Shown: positions 29,813-40,000 of the stretch, in pieces
How positions within the stretch are numbered: position 1 is the stretch's first letter
How the letters are laid out: the number at the start of each line of letters is the position of its first letter
Assembly: GCA_964637835.1 (NCBI GenBank)
Contig: CAZWYF010000003.1
Location: 1 to 64,000 of the forward strand
Source: Glo-17 sp964637835
Lineage (GTDB): Bacteria > Krumholzibacteriota > Krumholzibacteriia > LZORAL124-64-63
Direction of reading: 5' to 3'
Length of the DNA stretch: 64,000 nt
Translations under genes and position numbers: made by a program
The notes under the pieces: model-generated
What the model was told of the DNA's origin: nothing
Database searches by the model: none
The model's input: only the letters and a program-made list of their open reading frames with translations

Positions 29813-30984
29813 CACCCCACCTCCACTGGCGCCCGCTCGCGCAGCAGCGCCAGCAGGTCCGTGCCGATGCCCTTGATGTTGCCGATGCCCACCACCAGCC
29901 CTCCCGGCGGGGTCAGCTCCACGAGCTTCGCCCACAGTTCGCCGGCGGGCCGGCCGCCGAGGTCGTCCACGCGGTCCATCGGCAGGCCGCGGCGACGCAG
30001 CATGCCGGCGATGGTGCGGCACTCCTCGCCGATGAGCACGTAGCGGCCGGCGCGGAGCTCGCGGCCGAAGAGGGGGACCAGGTCCTTGGCACGGTGCATG
30101 CGATCGGCGCGGTTGTTGAAGACCAGGACCACCTGATCGGCGCGGTCGGCCAGGTCCAGGCGATCCCAGATGCGCACGTAGCTCTGCGGATCGTTGGCGG
30201 CGAAGCCGTTGACGAAGGCCACGCTGCGGCCGTCCTGCACCAGGTGCTGGATGGTCATCGCGCCCACGTCGGGGCGGACGTCGTACATGGCGTTCAGGGC
30301 CTGCTCGCGCGGCACGCCCACCGTCTGGCAGACCGCCAGGGCGAGGGAGACGTTCTCGGGAAACTCCACGTAGCGGAAGCGGGCCATCTCCGCGGCGCTG
30401 ACGCCGTCGGCGCTGGCGACGGTGCAGCGCGAGCCGAGGTCCCGGGCACGCCCGGCGAGGAAGCTCGCGAAGGCGTCCTCGGCGTGGAAGAGATGCGACC
30501 GGCGTGGCACCGTGCCGGCCAGGGAACTGGCGGCGTCGGCGAGGGTGGGGCCCATGACGTCGAGGTGGTCGGGGCGCACGTTGGTGATCACGCCGTGGGT
30601 GGCCTGGACGATGTGGTGCTCGCAGGCGCGCTGCAGGTCCGGCCGGATGGCCATGCACTCGATCACCAGGGCGTCGCAGCCCTCGGCCGCGGCATCGCGG
30701 ATCACCTTGAGCTGCTCGCGGATGTTGGGCGAGCCGCGACGCAGGACCGGGGTCTCCGAGCCGTCGGTATGGATCACCGCCGCCTCCGAGCCGGTGGTCT
30801 TGCCCACCACCCGCAGGCCGCCACCGCGCAGGCCGGCGGCGATCAGGCGGGAGACCGAGCTCTTGCCGCGGCTGCCGTTGACGTGCACGCGCACGCCGAT
30901 GCGCCGCAGGTTCCGGCGGTGGCGCGCCGTCTCCCAGACGCCCAGGCTGATCAGCAACAGCAGCAAGAGAACGATCAGGTTCAT
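29812..30984 (-). CDS. pgsB: Poly-gamma-glutamate synthase PgsB
   Basis: ATP-dependent ligase of the Mur/FolC superfamily, 390 residues, the catalytic subunit of poly-gamma-glutamate synthesis. An N-terminal membrane helix is followed by the P-loop VNGSRGKSSVSRL at about 37-49, then ECMAIRPDLQ, THGVITNVRPDHLDVMG and FVNGFAANDP. Its length fits PgsB (B. subtilis 393). ATG at 30984 directly follows a GTG at 30987; neither has a strong ribosome site. It lies 56 nt after the gingipain-like gene and starts a run of eight tightly packed genes. No pgsA/capA or gamma-glutamyl hydrolase gene is in the window. Confidence 0.93.
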   Translation of the reverse strand: MNLIVLLLLLLISLGVWETARHRRNLRRIGVRVHVNGSRGKSSVSRLIAAGLRGGGLRVVGKTTGSEAAVIHTDGSETPVLRRGSPNIREQLKVIRDAAAEGCDALVIECMAIRPDLQRACEHHIVQATHGVITNVRPDHLDVMGPTLADAASSLAGTVPRRSHLFHAEDAFASFLAGRARDLGSRCTVASADGVSAAEMARFRYVEFPENVSLALAVCQTVGVPREQALNAMYDVRPDVGAMTIQHLVQDGRSVAFVNGFAANDPQSYVRIWDRLDLADRADQVVLVFNNRADRMHRAKDLVPLFGRELRAGRYVLIGEECRTIAGMLRRRGLPMDRVDDLGGRPAGELWAKLVELTPPGGLVVGIGNIKGIGTDLLALLRERAPVEVG

Positions 30985-31040
30985 CACTCACACGTGCGGG
31001 CGGGCGCCGGCCACCGGCACCCGCCCGTCCCGTTCGGAGA

Positions 31041-34000
31041 TCAGCGCATCAGCAGGAGCTTGCGGGTCAGCGTCTGGCCGGCGTGCTCGAGCTGGTAGAA
31101 GTAGACGCCGTCGGCCACGCTGCGGCCGCGGTCGTCCCGGCCGCGCCAGACGGCCACGGCCTCGCCAGCGGCGACCTGGCCGTCGACGAGCGTGCGGACG
31201 CGGCGGCCGCGCACGTCGAAGACGCGCAGGCGCACGTTGCCGGCACGGGGCAGGGCGAAGGCCAGGCTGGTCTCGCCGCGCATGGGGTTGGGGCTGGCCG
31301 CCCGCAGGCGCAGGGTCGTGGCGGCGGCCGCGCGGGCGGTGCCGGCGGTCACCGTGGTGCCGTGAGGCAGGAGCGCCTCGAGCATCACCTCGGCGCCGGC
31401 GGGCGCGTCGATCAGCGCCTGGCGCGCGCTCGCCGGCAGGGGCTGGTCGGTGAGGACACGGCGCGCGGCGTCGGCCGTGACCAGGCGCCAGCCCAGGATG
31501 GGGCGAGCGTCCTCGCATCGCCACGACACCTGGATGCGGTCACCGGCCGGTTCGCGCACCAGCCCGGTCACCGCCAGGGGGACGCGCCGTGGCGGCGCCG
31601 TGGTGATGCGCACCGCCTGGCCCGGGCCGAATTCCAGCACGCCGGGCGCGCGCAGGCCGTCGTAGGTCAGCTGCAGGCCATCGGTCTCGTCGGGGGACTC
31701 GATGCCCACCGAGGCGTACATGCGCAGGTAGTCGTTGTCCACCACCTCGCGGTAGTAGAAGAGGATCTCGCCATCGCCGGTGGGCGTGGCATGCATCGCC
31801 GGATCCCGCAGCACCGCCTGGAAGGTCTTCAGGTCGGTGACACCCGGTCCGGACTCGTCCTCGGCCACCACGGTCTTGTAGTGGCGCATGCGGCTCCACT
31901 CGACGATGAACTCGCCGGTCTGCGCGTCGTGGTGCCAGTAGACGCCATCGGCGTCGAGGCCCACGGGGTCGCTCTCGGGGTCGGGCATGGGCTCGGTGTT
32001 CAGGTTGTCCCAGAACGGGGCCACCACCGCGCCGTTGCCGTGCACCGAGGGCAGCGGCCAGTTGTAGAAGTTGTAGCTGTCGTCGGCGTCGTGGAAGCTG
32101 AGCCAGCCATTGTCGCTGACCCGGATGCGGTCGAAGTCCTCGCCATAGAAGCGGAAGGTGAAGGGAAGGTCGACGGTCACGTCGGTGGCGTAGTTGTTGG
32201 CGTCGAGGTCCAGTTCGGTCCCCGGGCCGCCGAAGGCGGTGCTGATCTCGGTCCAGCGATAGACCGGGCGCTGGTCGGGGTAGAGGTAGTCGGCGCTGTC
32301 GTAGGCGTAGTAGCCGTGAGCGTCTGGCCCGAACGGTTCGCCGGGGGCGCCGTCACCGATGGCCACCGCCAGGCTGCGTTCCTGGACGGCGCCCTCCTCG
32401 CCGGCGGCGGTGGTCTGCAGGACCAGCGACTGGCCGGCGGCCACGCCAGGGTCCAGCGCGATGGTCACCGGTCCGCAGGCCACGGCCGCGCCGGGCGCCA
32501 CCGGGCCGAAGGTGACGCTGGACGTCTGCAGGGTCGCGCCAGCCAGCGGGACCAGGGTCAGGTCGAGGGTGCCGCCGGCGGTGGACACCGAGCCATGGTT
32601 GGCGAGGGTCAGCGTCAGGTCGGTGGTGGCGCCTGGCTCGAGCCAGGTCTCGCCGTCCGCGGTGGTGGCGGACAGGCGCAGGTCCGGCGCCGCCACGATG
32701 AGCTCGAAGCCCGAATCGTCCACCACGGAGCCGCGATCGACGCGCAGGGTCCCGGTGATCCGCTGGCCATCGGCGGCTGCGGCAAGGACGGAGAGGGCGA
32801 GGGGGCCGTCGGGCTGGCCGGTGGCGCCGCCGGCCAGCGCGGGTAGCGGCACGGTCGACGTGTTGACGGTGGCCGGACCATCCACCGCCAGGTCCACCAC
32901 GGCCGTGGACGTGGCCTGGTCGCCCAGGTTCCGGAAGGTCGGCAGCAGGCTGAGCGGCTCTCCCGGATTGGCGACGCCGTCGTCGTTGCCCTCGCCGTCG
33001 CCGAGGCCCAGATCGGTCATGACCACGAAGTCGGAGCCGTCGCCGACGGCGAACTGGTGCTGGTAGGGCACGCGGTCGGCATGGCTGACCGTCAACTGGA
33101 CCGGACCGGCCGCGGGCGGGCTCGTGAGCACCACGGTGGCGTGGCCATCCTGGTCGGTGAGCGCCCTCCCCAGCAACCGGTCGGCCTGGACCACGCCCAC
33201 GCGGGCGCTGGCCAGCGGCGTGGCGCCGTCCGCCTCCGATGCGTGGACCACCACCGCGGTCGCGCCCTCGGCCAGGGCGGCCGGGTGCGAGACCGTCATG
33301 GCGGTGGGCGACGCGCGGTAGAAGTTCAGCTCCGGGTCGCCGAGCAGGTTGTAGATATAGAAGTAGAACTCCACCGAATCCTCGTCACCCTGGTCGTCGA
33401 GATGTCCCGGGAAGTACTCGAGGAAGCGCAGCTTGCCGGCATTGAGCAGACCACCGAGGGTGGTGATGGCGGGATCGGTGATCCGCTCGGCGACGCTGAT
33501 GGCCATGGAGTCGTTGTAGCGGGTGTGCGACCAGTGCTCGCCGTTGCCGATGAAGGCCACGGCCCCCTTGAACTGCTCCGGCTCGGCGCCGCCGACGCGG
33601 GTGAAGACCTCGCCGAAGCAGGGCTCCGCGGCGGCGAAGTCGCCGTTGAGGCACACGAAGCTCATGACCACGGGCGTCATGGCGCCGTTGGCCAGGCTCG
33701 GGATGTCGCTCACCGTGTAGTGCGGCGGCTCCCAGCCCGCCGCGCCGTAGGCCCAGCCACGATAGACCACCATGGAACTGCCCGCGTCCAGGGCGTCCTT
33801 GATCACCCCGGGGCCCTCGTTCTGCCGGACACCGAAACCCAGCTGGTTCTGCAGCGGCGAGACGATGTAGTTGCCATCGCTGTAGCCCCAGTCCTGCGGG
33901 TCGGAGAAGTCGTCGGGATGGACCGGCTCCATGGGGTCGAAGCCGATGCCGGCCAGCTGGTCGCCGAAGAAACGGACCGTATGCATGGGGGTGGTGGAGG

Positions 34001-34892
34001 CGTACTGGCCGGCCACCATGACGCTGCGGGTGAACCACCCGGCGTGGTCCAGGTATGGCGACTGCTCGTAATGGACCGTCTTGGCCACCAGGGCCTGGCA
34101 CTCGGTCAGGTTTGCGACCGAGAAGCGGCCGAGCATCACGTCGGGCAGCCAGTCGTCGCCGTCGAGCAGGGCATAGGGCAGGTCGCTGACGTTGCCCGAG
34201 AAGCTCCACGACGGCACCGAATCCACGTCGCCCACCAGCAGGACGTACTCCGGTGGCAGGTCCCAGGTCTGGTATGCCTCCCGCAACCAGGCCTGGATGC
34301 CCGCATTGGCGGTGCCGGTCTCGTCGGTGGTGACCACCCGCACCGGCCAGCCCTTGCGCAGCTTCCAGTCGGCCAGGGTCTGGACCGCACCGGCGAACTG
34401 GGGCGCCGTGATGATCACGTAGCTGCCGCCGGTGGCGGGGTCGAGGGACTTGGCCGCGTCCACGGGACGACCTCTCAGCCCGGCATGCAGGGTGGCCGAG
34501 GCCAGCCGGCGGCCGCCCGCGTCATCCCAGTGGCCGTCGTGACCGATGGCGATCACCAGCTCGTCGGCGCCTGCGTCGCGCACGGTGACCACCGCCACCG
34601 GCACGCCACGCAGCCGCGGCAGGGGCGTGAGCAGCTCCGCCGCTGCGGCCTGCCCGGCGATCACCGTGGCGGTGGCCGTCCGGGCGTCCGGCGGCAGGGC
34701 CACCACCGCGCCACGCGAGGCCGGGATCTCGGCGCCGGCCGGCAGCGGGGGCAGGGTGACCAGGGTCTCGCCGGGGCGGACGTCGTGAACGGGCTGGGGC
34801 AGGGGCTCGGCGGCGGTGGCCGTCCCGGCCGCCACGAGGGCGGCCAGGGCCAGCAGCACGGGCGCGCGGCCCGGTAGACGGACTCGCATCAT
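31041..34892 (-). CDS. Gingipain-like (C25) secreted protein with FlgD-Ig tail
   Basis: A 1283-residue secreted protein. Signal peptide, propeptide-like region, then a C25-type caspase-fold domain (about 150-540) with VLLVGDVDSVPSW and the catalytic-type Cys414 in SFVCLNGDF. Where gingipains have Gly-His-Gly this protein reads Tyr-Arg-Gly-Trp (Arg378), so activity is doubtful. Several CARDB/Ig-like domains and a GPDAHGYYAYD domain follow. The end is a FlgD-Ig/type-IX-like sorting tail (SPNPMRG, then DVRGRRVRTL, GVYFYQL, KLLLMR). The ATG overlaps the stop of the beta-helix gene by 4 nt, so both are coupled. A paralogue lies at 37025-42136, transcribed divergently. Confidence 0.83.
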   Translation of the reverse strand: MMRVRLPGRAPVLLALAALVAAGTATAAEPLPQPVHDVRPGETLVTLPPLPAGAEIPASRGAVVALPPDARTATATVIAGQAAAAELLTPLPRLRGVPVAVVTVRDAGADELVIAIGHDGHWDDAGGRRLASATLHAGLRGRPVDAAKSLDPATGGSYVIITAPQFAGAVQTLADWKLRKGWPVRVVTTDETGTANAGIQAWLREAYQTWDLPPEYVLLVGDVDSVPSWSFSGNVSDLPYALLDGDDWLPDVMLGRFSVANLTECQALVAKTVHYEQSPYLDHAGWFTRSVMVAGQYASTTPMHTVRFFGDQLAGIGFDPMEPVHPDDFSDPQDWGYSDGNYIVSPLQNQLGFGVRQNEGPGVIKDALDAGSSMVVYRGWAYGAAGWEPPHYTVSDIPSLANGAMTPVVMSFVCLNGDFAAAEPCFGEVFTRVGGAEPEQFKGAVAFIGNGEHWSHTRYNDSMAISVAERITDPAITTLGGLLNAGKLRFLEYFPGHLDDQGDEDSVEFYFYIYNLLGDPELNFYRASPTAMTVSHPAALAEGATAVVVHASEADGATPLASARVGVVQADRLLGRALTDQDGHATVVLTSPPAAGPVQLTVSHADRVPYQHQFAVGDGSDFVVMTDLGLGDGEGNDDGVANPGEPLSLLPTFRNLGDQATSTAVVDLAVDGPATVNTSTVPLPALAGGATGQPDGPLALSVLAAAADGQRITGTLRVDRGSVVDDSGFELIVAAPDLRLSATTADGETWLEPGATTDLTLTLANHGSVSTAGGTLDLTLVPLAGATLQTSSVTFGPVAPGAAVACGPVTIALDPGVAAGQSLVLQTTAAGEEGAVQERSLAVAIGDGAPGEPFGPDAHGYYAYDSADYLYPDQRPVYRWTEISTAFGGPGTELDLDANNYATDVTVDLPFTFRFYGEDFDRIRVSDNGWLSFHDADDSYNFYNWPLPSVHGNGAVVAPFWDNLNTEPMPDPESDPVGLDADGVYWHHDAQTGEFIVEWSRMRHYKTVVAEDESGPGVTDLKTFQAVLRDPAMHATPTGDGEILFYYREVVDNDYLRMYASVGIESPDETDGLQLTYDGLRAPGVLEFGPGQAVRITTAPPRRVPLAVTGLVREPAGDRIQVSWRCEDARPILGWRLVTADAARRVLTDQPLPASARQALIDAPAGAEVMLEALLPHGTTVTAGTARAAAATTLRLRAASPNPMRGETSLAFALPRAGNVRLRVFDVRGRRVRTLVDGQVAAGEAVAVWRGRDDRGRSVADGVYFYQLEHAGQTLTRKLLLMR

Positions 34893-36535
34893 CGGATCAG
34901 ACTCATCCTCTTGGTGGTGGCCTCGCCGCGGGTCTCCAGGCGATAGAGGTAGACGCCGCTCGGCAGCGTCCGGCCGGCCTGGTCGCGCCCGTTCCAGCGG
35001 ATCTCGTGACGGGTGTCGGCGGTCAGCCCCGCGCGCGCGATGGTGCGCAGGGTGCGACCGGCCAGGTCGTGGATTCGAATCACGACATCCCCGGGCTCGT
35101 CAAGCACGAAGAAGATCGTGGTCTGGGGGTTGAACGGATTGGGCGCGTTGCCCAGCGAGGTGATCGCTCCCGGCAGGTCGCCCACCGCCGTGCCGCAGCC
35201 CGGGACCAGCGCGCCCACGAACTCCTCGCCGCAGGGCGGGCCGTCGGGGTGGTTGCCCGCGGCGCAAGGACTACCGGCCTCGACGGCGTAGTTGCCCCCG
35301 GCGGCGTCGCAGTAGAGCGGATCGGCGGAGAAGTTGCAGCCGCCGTCGGTGCCGCAGATGTCGTCGCCGCCGGCATTGTTCCAGAGATTGCTGCCGGTGA
35401 CGTTGGGACCCTCGCCGAAGAGGCAGGCGAGGCCCGCGCCGGCGGTCGAGTCGGTGATCAGCGTGTTGATCACCTGCACCGGCGAGCCGAACTGCGCGAG
35501 GATGCCGCCACCGATGCCGTCCTCGGAGCAGCCGTTGCCCACCAGGGTGCAGTTCTCCACGGTGGGCGCCGGGCTGAACTGCGCGTCGATGCCGCCGCCG
35601 TCCGAGCCGTTGGACGCCGCCTGGTTGTTCACCAGCAGCAGGTTGCGCAGCACCGGGGCCGAGGACTGGCTGCTGATGCCGCCGCCGTAGTTGAAGCTGG
35701 CCGCGGTGGCGTTGTCGCGCAGCTCGCTGTCCGCGACGGTGCCGGTGGCGCCGGACAGATAGGCCAGGCCGCCGCCGGTGCCGCGGGTGGTGTTGCCCAC
35801 GATGGAGCAGCCGGAGATGTCGCAGTGGCTGTCCTGGACGCAGACGCCGCCGCCATTGCCGAAGTCGGCGTTGATCACGTTCTGGGAGATCTCGCAGCCG
35901 ACCAGGGTGACCGTGCAGCCCGAGCGGATGAAGATGCCCGCGCCCGAGGGGGCGGTGTTCTGGACCACCTCGCTGGCCCGCACCACGGCGGTGGAGAACT
36001 CCTCGACGGCCAGGCCGCCGCCCTGCTTGGCCTCGTTGCCGCGCAGCTCCACGTTCTCCAGCAGCGCCTCGGACCCGTCGATGACCACGATGCCGCCGTC
36101 GTCGTTGCCGGTGACCAGCAGATCGCGCAGCTCGACGCCCGTGGCGTTCTGCCGGACCAGGATGCCCGCACCGTAGATGGCGGCGTAGGCCCCGGTGACC
36201 TGCAGGTTCTCCACCCGTACGCCGGCGACGTCCTCGACGAAGATCCCGCGACCGAGCCCCTCGGCATCGATGATGGTGGCCTCGGGACCGGCGCCGCGCA
36301 GGGTCACGCCCGGGGTCATGATCACGCAGGCGGGCGTCGAGCCCGGCCCCTCGGTCTCGTGGGTGCAGTCGGTGAAGGTGCCCGCGCCCACGAGCACGGT
36401 GTCGCCATGGGCGGCGGCCTGCACCGCGTCGTGGATCTGGGCGAAATCGCCCGGGACGGTGATCACGGCGGCCGGGGCGACGGTCGCGAGAGCGGCGAGG
36501 AGCAGGGTGAAGACCCCGGTGGCGATGCGGTTCAT
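34889..36535 (-). CDS. Secreted beta-helix protein with FlgD-Ig sorting tail
   Basis: A 548-residue exported protein with a signal peptide (about 1-23), a DUF1565-like opening (VITVPGDFAQIHDAV, then TVLVGAGTF), and about 14 coils of right-handed parallel beta-helix with repeating Gly-Gly and Asn/Cys turns. After an FSADPLYCD segment it ends in a FlgD-Ig/type-IX-type tail: NAPNPFNPQTTIFF, DLAGRTLRTI, GVYLYRLETR, KRMSLIR. It resembles the gene at 5841-7022 but has the tail. As first gene of the ten-gene minus cluster, it may bind the surface polymer; catalytic function cannot be assigned. Confidence 0.82.
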   Translation of the reverse strand: MNRIATGVFTLLLAALATVAPAAVITVPGDFAQIHDAVQAAAHGDTVLVGAGTFTDCTHETEGPGSTPACVIMTPGVTLRGAGPEATIIDAEGLGRGIFVEDVAGVRVENLQVTGAYAAIYGAGILVRQNATGVELRDLLVTGNDDGGIVVIDGSEALLENVELRGNEAKQGGGLAVEEFSTAVVRASEVVQNTAPSGAGIFIRSGCTVTLVGCEISQNVINADFGNGGGVCVQDSHCDISGCSIVGNTTRGTGGGLAYLSGATGTVADSELRDNATAASFNYGGGISSQSSAPVLRNLLLVNNQAASNGSDGGGIDAQFSPAPTVENCTLVGNGCSEDGIGGGILAQFGSPVQVINTLITDSTAGAGLACLFGEGPNVTGSNLWNNAGGDDICGTDGGCNFSADPLYCDAAGGNYAVEAGSPCAAGNHPDGPPCGEEFVGALVPGCGTAVGDLPGAITSLGNAPNPFNPQTTIFFVLDEPGDVVIRIHDLAGRTLRTIARAGLTADTRHEIRWNGRDQAGRTLPSGVYLYRLETRGEATTKRMSLIR

Positions 36536-36607
36536 GGTGGTCGGCCTCCACGGCTGGGGCGCGGGCCGGGCCCGGGGGGACGCCGGCGGCAGGGGTTATG
36601 ACGGTCG

Positions 36608-36616
36608 ATTATATCA
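36608..36616 (-). promoter_or_regulatory. Extended -10 promoter of the minus-strand pgs/gingipain cluster
   Basis: The minus strand reads TGATATAAT, a perfect extended -10, about 75 nt upstream of the beta-helix gene start at 36535. No strong -35 is visible. The same TGATATAA form occurs upstream of the dsbD-like gene. Confidence 0.6.
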
Positions 36617-36878
36617 CGACCGTTCCGGCGGACACCAGACCAGGCATCCTAACATTTTCGCCATGCTTCGGACCATTCCGACGCCTCTTTTGAGGTCTGG
36701 GGCGGTGACTGGCGTCATGGCACGGCCCCGGACCGCGGCGCGGCCAAACCGTGAACAGGTCGCGATAATGCCGTGTCCATCTCGCGAGAAAGGCCACCGA
36801 AGCGCAAGAAATGACGCCGCACGTCAGCAAATGGCGCACGAATGTGAGGAAAACGGACACGTCCCGGGCCCTCCCGTC

Positions 36879-36887
36879 TGGTATAAT
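36879..36887 (+). promoter_or_regulatory. Extended -10 promoter of the large gingipain-like gene
   Basis: TGGTATAAT, a perfect extended -10 on the plus strand, gives a leader of about 130 nt to the ATG at 37025. No TTGACA-like -35 is seen at 16-18 nt. Confidence 0.6.
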
Positions 36888-37024
36888 CGGCGGCGATGCT
36901 GTCCGGAGGCCGGTGTCGACGTGCGCCCCGGACCCGGGTTCTGCCCGCTCCAGCCGCTGCTCCGCGGCTGCCCCGGAAGATCGCGCGGCCTGGCCGGCCG
37001 TGCCGCCAACCGACGGAGGCCGAC

Positions 37025-40000
37025 ATGCCCTGCTCGCGAAGGTCCCTGGCGCTGCTCGCCATCCTGCTGGTGTCCGCGCCCCTGCTCGCCGCCGAGCCCG
37101 CTCCCCGCACCCGCGTCTTGCTGCCGGACGCCAGCGATCCGGCTCCGCGCGTCGAGGTGCGCGAACAGGGGCCCGGCGGCCTGAGCCTGGAGATCACCAT
37201 TCCCCGGCTCGAGATCCGCGACCGGGAACTCGGTGGCCAGGCCTTCGGCGCGGTGGACCTGCCCGGCGGCGGCCACCTCGGCCGCCCCGGCCGTCCCGCC
37301 CTGCCGACGCTGACGCGGCTGGTGGCGTTGCCGGCCGGACGGGGCGCCAGCGTCCGCATCACCGGCCGCGAGATGGTGGACCTGGGAACCCTCCGGGTCG
37401 CCCCGGCCGAGGACCTCCGGTCCGCCGACGGTGACGCCGTCGCCAGGACCTTCGACGCGGCCGCCTACGCGGCCGCCGCGGCCAGCGAGCCCGTGGTGCA
37501 GGTGGGGCAGCCCGCCCTGCTGCACGGCGTCCGGGTGGTCCCGGTGACCATCAGCCCCATGGCCTACGACCCCGCCACCGGCCGCGCCGGCGTGGCCAGC
37601 CGCCTGAGCGTGGAGGTCGGCTTCGCGGGCTCGGACCAGCGCAACGACCCCGCCGGCCCGCCGCGCCCCCTGCCCGCCTCCTTCGCCGCCATGCTCGAGG
37701 CGGAGGTCCTCGGCTTCGCGCGCGACGCCGACGCCTCGACCGGGCCGGGCACCTACGTGATGATCTGTCCGGACAATGGCACGGTGCTGTCCATCGTCGA
37801 GGAACTGGCCCAGTGGCGCCGCCGCCAGGGCTACGCCGTGGAGGTGGTCACCACCGCCCAGACCGGCACCAGCAACACCGCCATCAAGAGCTGGCTGGAG
37901 GAGCGCTACGCCACCGCCGATCCGCCCCTGGAGTTCGTCACCCTGGTGGGCGACGCCAACGGCGCGATCGCCGTCCCCTCCTGGCGCGAGGGCTGGTCCG
38001 GCTACAACGGCGAGGGCGACCACCTGTACTCGCTGCTCGACGGCGACGACGTGCTCTCCGACGTCCACCTCGGCCGCCTCTCGGTCACCAGCACCGCCCA
38101 GCTCCAGGACGTGGTCCAGAAGATCGTGGCCTACGAGAGCGCACCCGACATGAGCGATCCGAGCTGGTTCACCACGGCCGGTCTGACCGGCGATCCGTCC
38201 ACCTCGGGCTACAGCACCATCTTCGTCAACCAGTTCGTCAAGCAGCAGCTCCTGGAGCTGGGGTACACCCGGGTCGACACCATCTGGAGCGGGAACTTCC
38301 TCTCCCAGATGATGGCCACCATCGGCCAGGGCGAGACGCTGTTCACCTACCGCGGCTACTGGCACATGAGCGGCATGACGGAGAACCACATCCTCTCCCT
38401 GGCCAACGGCACCCGGCTGCCCTTCTCGGTGATCCTCACTTGCGACACCGGCAGCTTCTGGTCCGACACCACCTGCCGCAGCGAGGCCTTCCTGCGCGCC
38501 CCCAATGGCGGTGGCATCGCCTCCATCGGTACGGCCACCATCGGTACCCACACCCGCTACAACAATTGCATGTTCCTGGGCATCACCAACGGCCTGCTCG
38601 ACAGCGACGAGCACCGGGTCGGGCCGGCGCTCAGCCGGGGCAAGCTCAACCTCTACAACAACTACTGGGTCAACGAGGAGGACCACGTCTGGATCTGGTC
38701 CACCTGGAACAACCTCATGGGCGACCCGGCCACCGAGATCTTCACCGGCGTGCCGGCCGCGCTGGACGTGGCCTACCCGGCGCAGGTCTCCCCGGGCGCC
38801 AACGCCCTGCCCGTCACCGTCGCCAGCGGCGGCAGCCCGGTGGCCGGCGCGCGCGTGGCCGTCTACCAGGACGGCACCGTCCGCGACCATGCCGTCACCG
38901 ACGCCGCCGGCCAGGCGGTGCTCGGCATCGCGGGCGCCGCGGCGGGAGACGTCCTGGTCACCGTCACCGGCACCAACCTGCACCCGCACCTCGGCCAGAC
39001 GGCCGTCGGGACGGTGGACCGCTCGCTGGATCTGAGCGGCGTGGAGGTCGCCGACTCGGCCGGCAACGGCGATGGCCTGGCCAATCCGGGCGAGGCCCTG
39101 GACCTGACCCTCGAGCTGACCAACCCGGGCACGAGCAGCGTCACCGGCGCGGCGGCCACCCTCGGCGCCGCCCCGGACTGGGTCGTCCTGCAGGATGCCG
39201 CCGCCGACTATGGCACCATCGCCGCCGGCGGCCACGGCACCGGGCAGTTCACCGTGGCGCTGGGCAGCGAGGCCCCCGGCGGCCGCGACCTGCAGCTGCG
39301 TCTGGACGCCACCGGCAGCGGCGAGACGTGGACCAGCCTGGTCACGGTGCCCGTCCACGGCCCCCGCGCGCAGGCTGGCGCGGTGGTCTTCGGCGGCCCT
39401 GGCGGCGATCCGGATCCGGGCGAGGTGGGCCCGATCACCCTCGAGCTGACCAACGTCGGCGACCTCGCCACCGCCGGGGTCTCGGCCACCCTGGACTGCA
39501 CCAGCCAGTGGGTGGACGTCACCGACGCCACCGGCGGCTGGGGCGCCATCGCTCCGGGCGCCGCGGCGCCGCCCACCGATCCGTTCGCCATCAGCATCGT
39601 GGGCGACTGCTACCCGGGGCACATGACCACCCTGGACCTGACCCTGAGCTTCGCCGAGGGCGGCACCCAGGTCCTGAGCCTGCCCGTGGTGATCGGCGAG
39701 GCGGGCGTGGGCGATCCCACCGGTCCGGACGCCTACGGCTACTACGCCTTCGACAACGACGATCCCCACGAGCGCGCCCCGGCCTACGACTGGATCGAGA
39801 TCTCGGGTGTCGGCACCAACACCGGCATCGCCGACGACAGCCGGCACGACGACGAGACCCGCCAGTTCGACCTGCCGTTCCCCTTCACCTACTACGGGGA
39901 GACCCACGAGCGCGTCTCCATCTGCTCCAACGGCTGGCTGTCCTTCGGCGACACCGACATCGTGCTCTACCGCAACTGGGCGCTGCCGGCCGAGGGCTCT

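Larger units (their letters stand above)
36536..37024. other. 489-nt divergent intergenic region
   Basis: The longest gene-free stretch of the window. It is AT-richer than its surroundings and holds one extended -10 element on each strand (36608-36616 minus and 36879-36887 plus). I found no convincing conserved RNA, ORF with a ribosome site, or long inverted repeat between them. Confidence 0.6.
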
